Assembly (NCBI GenBank): GCA_030704615.1
Contig: CM060734.1
Location: forward strand, 62,326,042-62,390,041
From: Takakia lepidozioides
Lineage: Eukaryota; Streptophyta; Takakiopsida; Takakiales; Takakiaceae
Length of the DNA: 64,000 bases
Direction: 5' to 3'
Below the pieces are notes generated by a model, which saw only the letters and a program-made list of their open reading frames with translations, did not search any database and was not told the DNA's origin. Numbering within the stretch: the first letter of the stretch is position 1; every line of letters starts with the position of its first letter. This document shows, one piece after another, positions 11,546-21,857 of the stretch. The position numbers and the translations under genes were made by a program.

Positions 11546-12073
11546 ATTGTGGCAGACTACTTTATTGTGCATATATATGTGGTGTGGTTTGGACAACGAT
11601 GTAGTTATGTAGCGATACGTATGCGCACAACAGCTGTCAAGTTAAATAAGCACAGTGTGAAAACAACTAGAATAAAGCTAGTTATTTGTATTTAACACTT
11701 GGATTTAGGTCAAGTGTTAAATCAGGTGTCAAGTTTAGTTTGACACCTGAACCGCCTTATCTTCACGAGAGCGGCAGTCGCACAGCTCATCTCTCTCGAG
11801 TTGAGCCTGCGCGACCGAGCTCCTTCATCGCTTCAGGACTGAGTGTGCTTATGATGGGAGTGTAGGTTGTTGTGGGGTGGAGTCCCCATAGCTTGGGGTG
11901 CCCCTGGCTCGACTTCTATTTTAAAGAGTGATAGCGATGGATTCATGTTGTTTCTGGTGTGAACAGTGTGTCTCTATGCTTGTTTATCATTGTGGCAGAC
12001 TACTTTATTGTGCATATATATGTGGTGTGGTTTGGACAGCGATGTAGTTATGTAGCGATACGTATGCGCACGA
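11546..12073. mobile_element. Short element with 85-bp terminal direct repeats (TRIM-like)
   Basis: The 85-base blocks at 11546-11630 and 11989-12073 differ at only two positions by eye. They flank about 360 bp without an ORF. Near-identical short direct repeats around a tiny non-coding interior resemble terminal-repeat retrotransposons in miniature. The repeats neither clearly start TG nor end CA, so a local duplication is an alternative. Confidence 0.4.
11665..11750. other. Three consecutive perfect hairpins
   Basis: Three adjacent inverted repeats are visible: AACTAG...CTAGTT (11665-11683), TTAACACTTG...CAAGTGTTAA (11692-11720) and TCAGGTGTCAA...TTGACACCTGA (11722-11750). The stems are 6, 10 and 11 bp with loops of 7-9 bases. 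They lie between the two 85-bp repeats. Confidence 0.8.
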
Positions 12074-12520
12074 CAAATGGAATTTTTATAAGTGCTCCAC
12101 ATGGCTCATGACGTGGAATATTTTAATGTATTTTAGGGCTTGTGTGGTTCGTAGAGATTGTTCTAATCGTCGGATGTAAAATGATCTAAGGGTGGAAGAG
12201 TAACTTTGTCCTTTGCCTGAATTTGTCTAAGTGTTGGGAGAGGGATGGAGGCTTGGGAGAGAGACGAGCAAGCGATGCGAGAAGGACGAAGACCAAATCG
12301 AGGCCCATGTCCTGTTGTTGCAAGCGTTATGGCGTTAGGGGCGCATTATGTGCAAATGTGGGCTCTTGGCTCCCCTTTGTACCATGATTTGGTATTCTTC
12401 CTGATGATCACAAGGTTCTTCGGGGAATCAGCTTGGTCTTAGCAGCCCATATTTTAATCTCTGCCCGCTCAGCTGCACCGTGGTGGTTCTTACGGACCAA
12501 TCCCACATTACCTGACTACA
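12074..12520. other. No gene recognised
   Basis: A small open frame at 12245-12442 (MEAWERDEQAMREGRRPN) has no recognisable domain. The rest of the stretch is non-coding by eye. Confidence 0.4.
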
Positions 12521-12526
12521 GATACA

Positions 12527-13480
12527 AGCAGCATGCACAAGAGGTCTTCTTGGGTTCATGGTCAGTCTAATCCGCAATGGGTCATGACACAAGGTAGAGG
12601 ACAATGTGGTGAGGGCACCTTCTTCTTCGAGCTATTTCAACCTGTTTTGCCGAGATGTAGTGTCGTGGAGTGCGATGCTTGCAGGGACATGGGATGGAGG
12701 CTTTGGAGACCTATGAAGTTGCGAAGAGAGAGTTTGATAACATGGCTGAACGAGATGTTGTCTCATGGAACACGCTGAATCTCGCAAGATATGGCCAGCA
12801 TGTGTGCGGGATGGGGGCATTGGAGACATATGAGCAAATGTTGCGAGAAGGGGTGCAGCCTGACCGGGTCACGATCATATGTGTTTGCAATGCATGTGCA
12901 AACCTGGCAGCCCTGGAGACATGGAGACCTGGTAACGGGCAAAGAGGTCCATTGTGACATCGTCAAAGCTGGAACTGTACCAGATGTAACAATACCTCGT
13001 CGACATGTATGCCAAACGTGGGAGCATTCCCTTGTGGACAAGGAATGTTCAACAATATGGCTGAGCAAAATATGGTGTGGTGGAACGTGATGATCACAGG
13101 ACATGCACAACATGGGCGGGGATTGCGGGTTTTGGAGACCTATGAGCAAATGATGTGGGTCTAGGGGGTGAAGCCCGAGCACATTACGTTTGTTTGTGTT
13201 TGTAGTGCATGTGCGAGCCTGTTGGAGAAGGGCAAAGAGGTCCATGGTTGCATCGTCAAAGCTGGAATTGTGGTAGATGTCATTCTGAACATAATACCCT
13301 TCTGGATAGGGAGTGTTCAACAATATGGCTGAGCGAAATGTGGTGTCGTGGACAGTGATGATCGCATGACATGCACAATAGGGGCGGGGGTTGCAGGTTT
13401 TGGAGACCTATGAGCAGTTGGTGTGGGAGGGGGTGAAGTCCGACCACATTACGTTCAGAGAGTTCAAATGCCTCTCCACC
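12527..13480 (+). pseudogene. Decayed PPR repeat gene fragment
   Basis: Several PPR motifs can be read across three frames: FDNMAERDVVSWNTLN, LETYEQMLREGVQPDRVTI, NACANLAALE, VHCDIVKAGTVPDVT, GHAQHGRGLRVLETYEQM and KGKEVHGCIVKAGIVVDV. Frame changes and stops (for example TAG near 13161) occur every 100-200 bases, and there is no start codon or DYW end. The upstream part, 12527-12650, is shared in inverted orientation with about 18860-18990, next to the second PPR fragment. The whole unit (leader plus PPR) has therefore been copied. Confidence 0.7.
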
Positions 13481-14284
13481 ATGACCTTGCTTAGCTAACC
13501 ATGCCTTGCTGATGTTGTTGTCTTGCACTTGAGCTGTTTTTGGACACTGGCTGGAACATCCACAAGGCAGCTCCGCTCGAGAGAGAAATCAGCTTGAATG
13601 TAGGGGCAGATTTTGAGATCACAATCACCACTCAAAACGCTATTCTTTGCACCGGCATGGCATGTCAGCATGCATATCAGCCCAAACTCATTACTCCGTG
13701 AGCCTTCACTGCCGGAGTGTGCCCATTCAAGCCAGATCTTCGAAACGCTGGGATGGAACGGGGTTTTGAAACCAGCATTGCCCAAATGGATACCCAATTC
13801 AGCTCCGCATCTTGGTCCATTAATCTGCTGCACATTGTGAAGTTTTCTGCCCGTTCACCGCAAGTTAAGAAGGAATATTCTTAAAACACGGGTACTCATA
13901 ATCTGAAAATGGCTCCACCTTATGTTGCTTGAGTGCGAATATGAGTGTGGTTGGCTTGGCAGCTTTACATCTGGTCCATCCCACTCGATACGATGAGCAG
14001 GTTCAGCTTGACTTCTCTTACACAAAAGACGCTGCCAAGATGGGGTTCGCTGCCCTAGATGACTTCCCGTCGTTGTTCTGGGCCGCAACATACAATTAAT
14101 CTGGCCCATGGCGAGGGGCCTTGTCTTCCACCAATCATCTGTAAGTCCTGTGAAACTGTTTTTGTGGCAGTTTGTAAGCAGTGGGTAGCGATGGTGGGCT
14201 GTTATAGGATTTGATGAATTCAATGTCGTGTACTGACAGCAACCCCTCATCTCTTATGCAAGCATTCAACAAGGTGTTCACACA
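13481..14284. other. No gene recognised
   Basis: Open frames on both strands are short and overlapping, with no domain seen. This stretch separates the PPR remnant from the rearranged hAT transposase. Confidence 0.4.
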
Positions 14285-15805
14285 GTCATCAGGGTTGTTG
14301 ACGAGTTGCATCGATAAAATTGGAGCTGATAAAATTGTCCAAGTGTGCACGGACAATGCATCTAACATGGTTAATATGGCCGATATTTTGATGGTACGTT
14401 ATCCCCATCTATATTACCAAGGGTGTGCTGCTCATATCTTTGATCTCCTTTTGGAGGATTGGGGAAAAGAATCATGGATGAAACACCTAGTAAAAAGAGC
14501 AAAGTCGGTTGTGACGTTCATTCGTACACATCACATCCCTTTGGCATTGTTTAGAAAGCATGAACCCAAATACAACCTTAGGAACCCGGGTGAAACCCGC
14601 TTTGCCACAAACTTTTTGATGGTGGATCGACTGGTGACTGTGAGGGCGAGTCTGGTGCAGGTGATCATTGACCCTCAATGGGATGTGTATGTGAGCACCT
14701 TACGCGACTCTCGTAAGTCCAAGTCTTTGAACAAAAGTCGGAGGGTCCGCGCAATCATTCGCTCCGATTCTGAGCGAAATGTGCAAATTTTCTGTACATG
14801 GTGGAGCCGGTGTTGATTGCTTTGCGGGAGTTTGATGGAAAACAACCAATAATGGATAAAGCATGGTTGATATTGGAAAACCTTGAGAAGCACGTGCAAT
14901 CCTTGATACGTCCTCAATTTTCTATGGACGATGATTTGGCGGCAAGGACCCAGGATGCATTTTACGACCGCAAACGGATGGTTCGCACCTTGATAACGTG
15001 CATCTTTTCTCTCCCCGCTTGTGTCAACGGATCCCAAAAATTGTTCCACCGCATGACAGACCAGCATGACATTGAACAGTGGTCAATTAGTAACAGAACT
15101 CCAACCGTCCGCACATATAGTGCTTCCATATTTTCGGAGAGAATCACCTGTCTTTTCATTCACCTTTTGGGTGAGGTCAGACATAGCCTCTTTTAGCAAT
15201 CTTGTGCGGAGATCGCGATAACTCGGAGGTGTGTATGTGGACTTGGAATCGGACGTGGCTTTGACAGCAGCCACAAACACAGGAAGCCTGGAGACATTGA
15301 ACGGAATATTGGCCTAGTAGAAAAATTGGGCCCACTTCTTATCCAGAGTCCTCCTGTGCGACAAATTTAAGCCTTCTTGCATTGATTGTTGCCTCAATGG
15401 TCTGGTCCGTACAAGTGCTAGCGTACAATCGGGTGTTGCTCCTGACCCACCGGCTTCTCCATGAACAACAGACGCCTCGCAAGAATCCTCCTGGGTACAA
15501 CTCTGAGGGACAGTTTGATTCGAACCTGGAGTGTTTGGCTCAGAAGCCGCGTCCACATCAAGAGACGGATGGATATTGCCTCCACATTGGGCAAAGTGGG
15601 CTTTCACTCGCATGGAGGCTTTTGGGCACAAACTAACCCCTGCATTCTTCCCATTTCTGTAGCCGAGGTGATATAACATGCGATCTTTGCGACCCGCCAG
15701 CTTCAATGCACAAAGATTGCATTGAACACCGTCCTTTTTGTGCGGGTCCACGGTGAACCAAGGGATCCACTCCTCCCTCATCCTCACACCCAAAACCCTA
15801 ACCAC
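14285..15805. pseudogene. hAT transposase (BED finger, DUF659-like), internally inverted
   Basis: The N-terminal part is on the minus strand, 15805 down to about 14990. It holds a BED-type zinc finger (CNLCALKLAGRKDRMLYHLG then H-x-C), a Ser-rich linker, then RLLKEAMSDLTQKVNEKTGD, STICADGWSSVTN and VEQFLGSVDTSGERKD. The next part of the same protein lies on the plus strand at about 14285-14985: KIVQVCTDNASNMVNMADI, YPHLYYQGCAAHIFDLLL, NPGETRFATNFLMVDRLV and DAFYDRKRMV. Compared with the colinear copy at 21.9-24.6 kb, the middle has been flipped in place, and the hAT C-terminal dimerisation region is missing. It cannot make a transposase. Confidence 0.8.
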
Positions 15806-16129
15806 AGACTTAAGGTTAAATGAAGAACACTAGTGTACTTGGTAGATTTGTCAAGAGCAATAGAAGTTAGAACAGAATGCGATGGCCCAACACTACAACA
15901 TCAATGCACCATGTAGTATTGTGCTTTTCGACAATTTGCTGCAGTGGCTTTGGTGGAAGCCACAACAGCAAACGGTCTGCACCCTCCTCTTGGGCTTACA
16001 CTCTTGCTCAAGGAATAGAGAACATTCACTCGCCACAAAAGTGTTTGCCACAAAAGAAATGAAGGACATTGGGACCACCTTATATACTCTCTAGCCTCCA
16101 AGCCTCACACGCTCGACGAATCAGAATCC

Positions 16130-16705
16130 AATGCTGCGACCGCTCCAGGTCGCACGAGGAAGTCGCATGTTATTTTTAAAAAAAAACTGCTGCGACCACC
16201 CTCATGCTGGTGGTCGCAGATATTAAAAAACAGAAAATTGTTACGACCACCCCCCTGTTGGTGGTCGCACATATATATTTTAAAAAAATGTTGCGACCAC
16301 CCCCATGCTCGTGGTCACAGACATTATTTTAAAATAATAATAATAATGATAATAATAAAATTGTTGCGACCACCCCCTTGCTGTTGGTCGCACCTATTAA
16401 AAAAAATAAAAAAATGCTGCGACCATCCCCATGCTGGTGGTCGCAGATATTAAAAAATAGAAAAATGTTGCGACCACCCCCCTAATGGTGGTCGCACCTA
16501 TTACAAATAAAATAAAATTTGTGCGACCACCAGTAGCGGTGGTCGCAACTGTTTAAGAAAAGAAAAAAATGCGACTACCCCTGCTGGTGGTCGCATCTAT
16601 TTTTTAAAAACCAAAAATGCTGCGACAACCCCTCTGTTGGTGGTCGCAACTATTAAAAAATAAGATAAATTCTGCGACCACCGCCATTTGGAGGTCGCAC
16701 CAATT
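16130..16705. repeat. Array A: eleven GCGACCACC palindromes
   Basis: About eleven imperfect palindromes of the form TGCGACCACC-(6-9 nt)-GGTGGTCGCA occur at roughly 16135, 16190, 16241, 16292, 16364, 16417, 16468, 16521, 16569, 16621 and 16671. They are separated by A/T-rich linkers that give a period near 50 bases. The array begins about 300 bp beyond the 5' end of the rearranged hAT transposase gene. The motif is the one in the 20-27 kb arrays with one change (CACC for CGCC). Subterminal transposase-binding sites are the likely role. Confidence 0.8.
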
Positions 16706-16860
16706 TAACAATAATGATTTAAAAATGATCTCAAATATTGGCGGATGGAGTAATTTATAAAACAATTCATTCACTTCCCAAGGTGTCGCTTGGAATACAA
16801 CGTGTCCACCTACGTGACATATTTTTCACCTAACTCATGTTTTACTGATTTTTCGGTAAA

Positions 16861-16935
16861 ATTGACGTGACGTTGGTCGCGTCAGCGTCAGGTCCGACGT
16901 GACGTGACGTGATGTGACGTCATTGACGTGTGCAA
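16861..16935. repeat. TGACG-rich short tandem repeat
   Basis: TGACGT-like units are repeated (GACGTGACGTGACGTGATGTGACGT is visible across 16892-16920), with more before and after. TGACG is the core of plant bZIP (TGA/as-1) sites, but the tandem nature makes simple expansion as likely. Confidence 0.5.
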
Positions 16936-16939
16936 CCCT

Positions 16940-17440
16940 GTTCACCGGAGCGCGGTGACACATAGACGCGGATATGGACGACGATGTGGACGCCGATGTG
17001 GCGACGCCACGACGAGCAGCACTGCTGCCACGGGCCCGATGCGCCACGTGGTAATCGACCACATAACTTGCAGTGCTACATGCCCAGTGGCAACTGCGAC
17101 TGAGGAAGTTGGCGCAACCACTGCTTTACTACTTTAAATGAAGTGCTCGAAATTACTTGAACAATCACTCATAGTGGTTCATGCTTTGAAGTTTTGGTGT
17201 TTGTAATGAGCCGACTAGTATATACACATGTAATGCCATACAAGAGAACTAATCATGTCATTAGAAATGCGAAAACAATGAAAGACATGCCATGAAACAA
17301 AACGAAATGAAAATAAAATAAAATAAAATAAATGGTATTTTATTACATATGCGGAAAGCTCAAAGAGCTTATGATACAAACTGAAAAAACTTAAGTAAAA
17401 AAGCAGCCCAAAGCTGCTACTGCTCTGGGGATTGCCTCAG
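16940..17440. other. No gene recognised
   Basis: This is non-coding by eye. A short AAAAT run (about 17309-17332) is present. Confidence 0.4.
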
Positions 17441-17442
17441 GG

Positions 17443-19290
17443 TCAAGGCCTCGTGCAAATAAGCTGCCAAGCAATTGTGATCCTCATAATGCAAGACTCA
17501 GTGACAGATTGAGTTCCACGGAATAGACCATCTACCCGTGCAGGTTTCTTGTAGCTATTGATCCACAGGGAATCATAGGTAATCTTGTGCTTGAAATCTG
17601 GCCCTATTGGATGAATCTGGACCCACACTCTCTTTGTTCCTTCAGCTACACATGCCTCTACACAAATCATGCATTCATCCTTGCCTTGTTGCTGGTAGCT
17701 GACAATAACGGCCTAGATTTATTCTAGGAAACATCCAACTCAGCTTCTCACACTAGTTCCTAAGCTGAATGCATCTGCTAGTCTATGAAATGTAACAGAC
17801 ATTCACTTTTTTGCCTCAATTGTCCCATCATTGACTGGGGCAGAACAGTATTCATTCCACAACTTCTCCTCATCTCTGTTACTTGTTTTTTGATACTTCT
17901 TGTTGTCACATTGGCAGTATCATGTTAAAGTCACTCCAAACTAGATTCATTCGACCAGCTAACTTGCAGAATGAAACATGGAAATTTAGGGCCGATTCTG
18001 ATAAGAGGGAAAAACAAGGTGAAATGTGTTGAAGAAGATACATTCATTAGCAGTATCTGATTTTATAAATTGTGCTGCTGCTACCAGTTGACCATCTACC
18101 CATGCAGGTTTGTTGTAGCTATAGAGTAAATCTGGAGCTTGAAGCCCAGCCCTCTTGGGTGAATCTGCACCCACACTCTATCCCTGCTCGTTCAACTATC
18201 CATGCCTCTGCACAAATCATGCATATATCATTGCCTTGCTGCTAGCAGCTGATGATAACAGCCTAGATTTGTTCTTACACCCCAACCCTATTTGGAAAAA
18301 CAGGCTCAAATGTGTTGAGAAAGGTGTCGTCATTAGCAGCACCTCATTCTATCAATTGTGTTGCCGCTATTGTTTCTACTTACAACAATTGACCATCTAC
18401 TCCAACTGATTTCTTGTAGCTATCGATCCCTCAACCTGAACCTGAACATGAATCTAAACCTCTATCCCTGGTCCCTCAGCTATCCCTGCCCGTGTACAGA
18501 TCATGAATACATCCCTCAGCCTTCCTGTAAGCAGCTGACAATGACGGCGTGAAGTTCTTCGAGAAAACACCCCAACCTAGGACTTAACAGTAGTTCCAAT
18601 TCTGAATTGCAACTGCTTCTCTCTGTAGTCGAACAAGCACTCAACTTTTTGTCTCCATTGTCCCCCCCCCTTCCCCCCGACTGGGGTCGGAAAATGTTCA
18701 TCCCAAAGCTTCTATTCATCTTGTTATCTGTTTTTGGTACTTTCCTACTGCAACATTAGTAGTAACTTGTCAAAGTCACTCCAAACCACCCCACATCCAC
18801 CCAACGAGCTAACTTACTGCATTCAATATGTAAATTCATGGCTAGGTCTGATGAGAGGGCAAAAAAGGCTGAAATAGGTCGAAGAAGAAGGTGCCCTCAC
18901 CACATTGTCCTCAAAGTTGTGTCATGACCCATGGAGGATTTGACTGACCATGCAGCCAAGATGACCTCTTGTGTGTGCGAGGTGTGTGCTGCTTCCACAG
19001 GGAATTGTAGGCGATCTAGAGCTTGAAATCCGGCCCTCTTGGATGAATCTGGACCCACACCGCTCCCTGCTCCTTCAGCTATCCATGCCTCTGCACAAAT
19101 CATGCATACATCCTTGCCTTGATGCTAGCAGCTGACAATAACACCCTAGAATTGTTCCAGCAAACACCCCAACCCTGGGAATTTATGGTGAAATATGTTG
19201 AAGAAGGTACATTCATTAGCAGTGGGCCTTGTTCTATCAATTGTGCTGCTGCCATTGCTGTTTCCAATTGACCATCTACCCACTCATAGC
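17443..19290 (-). repeat. Four diverged copies of a repeat, minus-strand coding-like
   Basis: The block TGCACAAATCATGCAT with its flanks recurs at about 17655, 18205, 18500 and 19090, spaced 280-600 bp. On the minus strand each copy reads as a related peptide: MICVEACVAEGTKRVWVQ with SYKKPARVDG, and MICAEAWIAEGAGSGVG. Upstream parts also recur. The peptide is not recognised and no copy is open for long. The array lies next to the minus-strand PPR fragment and shares sequence with the region before the plus-strand PPR fragment, so it is probably the decayed 5' part of that duplicated unit. Confidence 0.5.
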
Positions 19291-19329
19291 CATTGTGCTA
19301 TTGAAGAAGGTGCCCCCCTTCCCCCATCA

Positions 19330-19690
19330 TTTGATCATAGGTCTCCAAAGCCTCCATACCATGTCCCTGCTATGCATACCCTGCAAGCATCGCGTTCTAT
19401 GACACCACATTTGGTTCAGCCATAGTGTTGAATACTCCCTTCGCATCCTTAATGCACCCACATTTGGCATAGACGTCCACCAGGGGAGTGTTCGGGATGA
19501 CATCTAGTACAATTCCAGCTTTGACGATGTCACCATGGACCTCTTTCCCCTTTTCCAGAGGTCCCAGGCTTGCACACGCAAATATGCGCAAGCGTGATGT
19601 GGTTGGGCTTCACCCCTTTGCGCAACATTTGCTCATAGGCCGCCAAAGCATTCCTACCACACCCATGCTTGGTAAATCCTGCCAACATTA
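19330..19690 (-). pseudogene. Second decayed PPR fragment
   Basis: The minus strand reads MRIFACASLGPLEKGKEVHG, DIVKAGIVLDVIPNTPLVD, VYAKCGCIKDAKGVFNTMAE (19591-19397), preceded after a frame change by GVKPNHITLA. It is closely similar to the fragment at 12.7-13.5 kb (KGKEVHG-IVKAGIV), in the opposite orientation. Confidence 0.7.
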
Positions 19691-19699
19691 TATTTCATC

Positions 19700-20205
19700 G
19701 ATCCTCCCTCGAGTTCATCTCGAGCGATCAGAGGACTATGGGCATGCGCAAGCCTCTGCCGACCTAACCTTGTCGTCGATGACCTTATGCGGGAATCCCT
19801 CCCATTCTTCCTTAGAGGTACGAACCTCTTTTTTAAGGTGGGGCATATAAGTTTTCCAACTAGGAGTTGAGACTTGACCCTATGTTTGTGAGTGCCTTGA
19901 GAGCATGCTTGCCCATAGTGAGCAAGATTTTTTGTCGCAAACAAGGAGAAGCAAACATAAAAAAGCTTACGGTTGGAGCGAAAGTGCCTCATTCTTCAAT
20001 TAGAGAACCTTATCTCGTGAGGGCGGGAGTCCTTGCATAAGACATAATAGTTTTATAGCATCCCTTTGGGCACGAGAGGCACACTTTGTATGCATTTGTC
20101 TTGGATTCCATTGCATTTGTTGGGTCCGAACCGGCCCCCCTTAAAATTTCCTGTGTCTTTTTTTTAGTATTTTTTCTAATTTTTGTTACCTTTGCAAGCC
20201 TTTGT
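19700..20205. other. No gene recognised
   Basis: This is non-coding by eye, leading into T-rich DNA (20157-20200) just before the telomere-like repeat. Confidence 0.4.
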
Positions 20206-20211
20206 TGACCA

Positions 20212-20232
20212 CCCTAAACCCTAAACCCTAAA
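20212..20232. repeat. Interstitial telomere-type repeat (CCCTAAA)3
   Basis: Three exact copies of the plant telomere unit CCCTAAA lie four bases before the first palindrome of array B. Three copies can also act as a telo-box promoter motif. Position alone does not decide between the two. Confidence 0.85.
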
Positions 20233-20235
20233 TAA

Positions 20236-21335
20236 AGCGACCGCCAGTAATGGCGGTCGTTTCATTTTTATTTTCAAAACAATTAAAATAAAAACGACCG
20301 CCACAAATGGCGGTCGCTCCATTTTCAACAAAATTTAAATAAAAGCGACCGCCATTAGTGGCGGTCGCTGCAATTACAAAAAACAACAATACCGGCGACC
20401 GCCCCTAATGGCGGTCGCTCGATTTTTCTCCAAAAAACAAAAAAGCGACCGCCAGTAACGGCGGTCGCTTCATTTAAAAAATAATTAAAATAAGAGCGAC
20501 CGCCATGTATATCCCCCCTCCCTCATTCCTTGCTCCACGCGCAGAACAGACCTCGTAGAAGCGACCGCCACCTTCGCAGTCACTCCATTTTAAAAAAAAA
20601 AACGACCGCCAGTAATGGCGGTCGCTGCATTTTTAAAAATAACCATTACAGCGACCGCCAGAAATGGCGATCGATGCATATTGTAAAAACAAAAACTGCC
20701 AGTAATGGAAGTGAGTGGAAAATGACTGGGAGCTTATATGCCCCCCCCGCCCCATTCCTCAGTCCACGCGCAGGACAAACCTTGTAGAAACGACCGTCAC
20801 CTTGGCGGTCGCTCCATTTAAATACAAAAAAAAACGACCACCACAAATGGCGGTCGCTCCATTTCGCCAAACCAAAAAATAAAAATAAAAATTGCATTTA
20901 AAGAAAAACAATTACAGCGACCCCCAGTAATGGCGGTCGCTGCATTTATAAAAACAAAAAAAAACTTCAAGCGACCGCCTGTAATGGAAGTGAGGGGAGA
21001 ATGAGTCGGAGCTTATATGCCCCCCTCCCCCCGCCTCACTCCTCGCTCCAGGCACAGGGCACACTTCGTAGAAGCGACCGCCACCTTGGCGGTCGCTCTA
21101 TTTAAAAATCCCAAAAAAATGATTGCAAAATATGGCGGTCAATCCATTTTCCAAAATTAAAAAAACAACCGACCGCCACTATTGGCGGTCGCTGGATTTT
21201 CAGAAAAAATAGAAATTAAAGCGACCACCAGTAATTTTACGAAGAAATAAAAGACGATCGCTATTATATCGCGTTCACTGTATTTACAAAGAATAAAAAA
21301 TAAATGTGACCGTCAGTGATGCCGGTCGCTGCATT
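20236..21335. repeat. Array B (3' side of hAT gene): about 20 GCGACCGCC palindromes
   Basis: Clear copies are at about 20236, 20294, 20344, 20395, 20444, 20602, 20651, 20834, 20916, 21171 and 21309, with half or degenerate copies between. The commonest spacer is AGTAAT. A longer module also recurs: a pyrimidine-rich C run, then TCCACGCGCAG, then GTAGAAGCGACCGCCACC (near 20510, 20740 and 21018). This gives a higher-order period of about 230-280 bp. Confidence 0.85.
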
Positions 21336-21857
21336 AAAATAAAAATATGCAGAGTTGGAAGCATGGCACAATTGTTCTCCATTCCACAAGCAAATCACCG
21401 AGCACAAACATGAGCAAGTGACAGTGCCTTTGGCCGACATTTTGGCTGGTATACACATGGGCAACATCTTTTATTTTTCAACACATACACAACACCAATA
21501 CAAATACTCATAGTGACAATGATCACACTGGTATTACTTCACTACAGAAATATAAACATATCCACTAAAATGTGCTGATGCATGCCTACAGCTGTTTTGC
21601 TTCAATTCCTTCTACTGCTTCGAGACGAAGAAGATTCTAATCATAATGCTCCGATGGGTTGAAAATCCAGGTCACCCTCGACTTAACCACCATTGTCATG
21701 ATCAGTGCTGGAATCGTCCTCCCTATCCGACCTCATATGTCCAGGCCTTTGGATCTGCAAGCAATCTGGAACCACATTTAGTTCTTTCTCTAAGGTCGCC
21801 TCCCACTCCGATCTTGAATACCATCCACGGTATCTGGTCTGTTTGTGGGCCAATCGC

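Noticed and set aside
16130-16705. CRISPR-like array (regular ~50-bp period)
   Set aside because: The repeated unit is a palindrome with A/T-rich, partly similar linkers rather than unique spacers. The context is a plant transposon with no cas genes.
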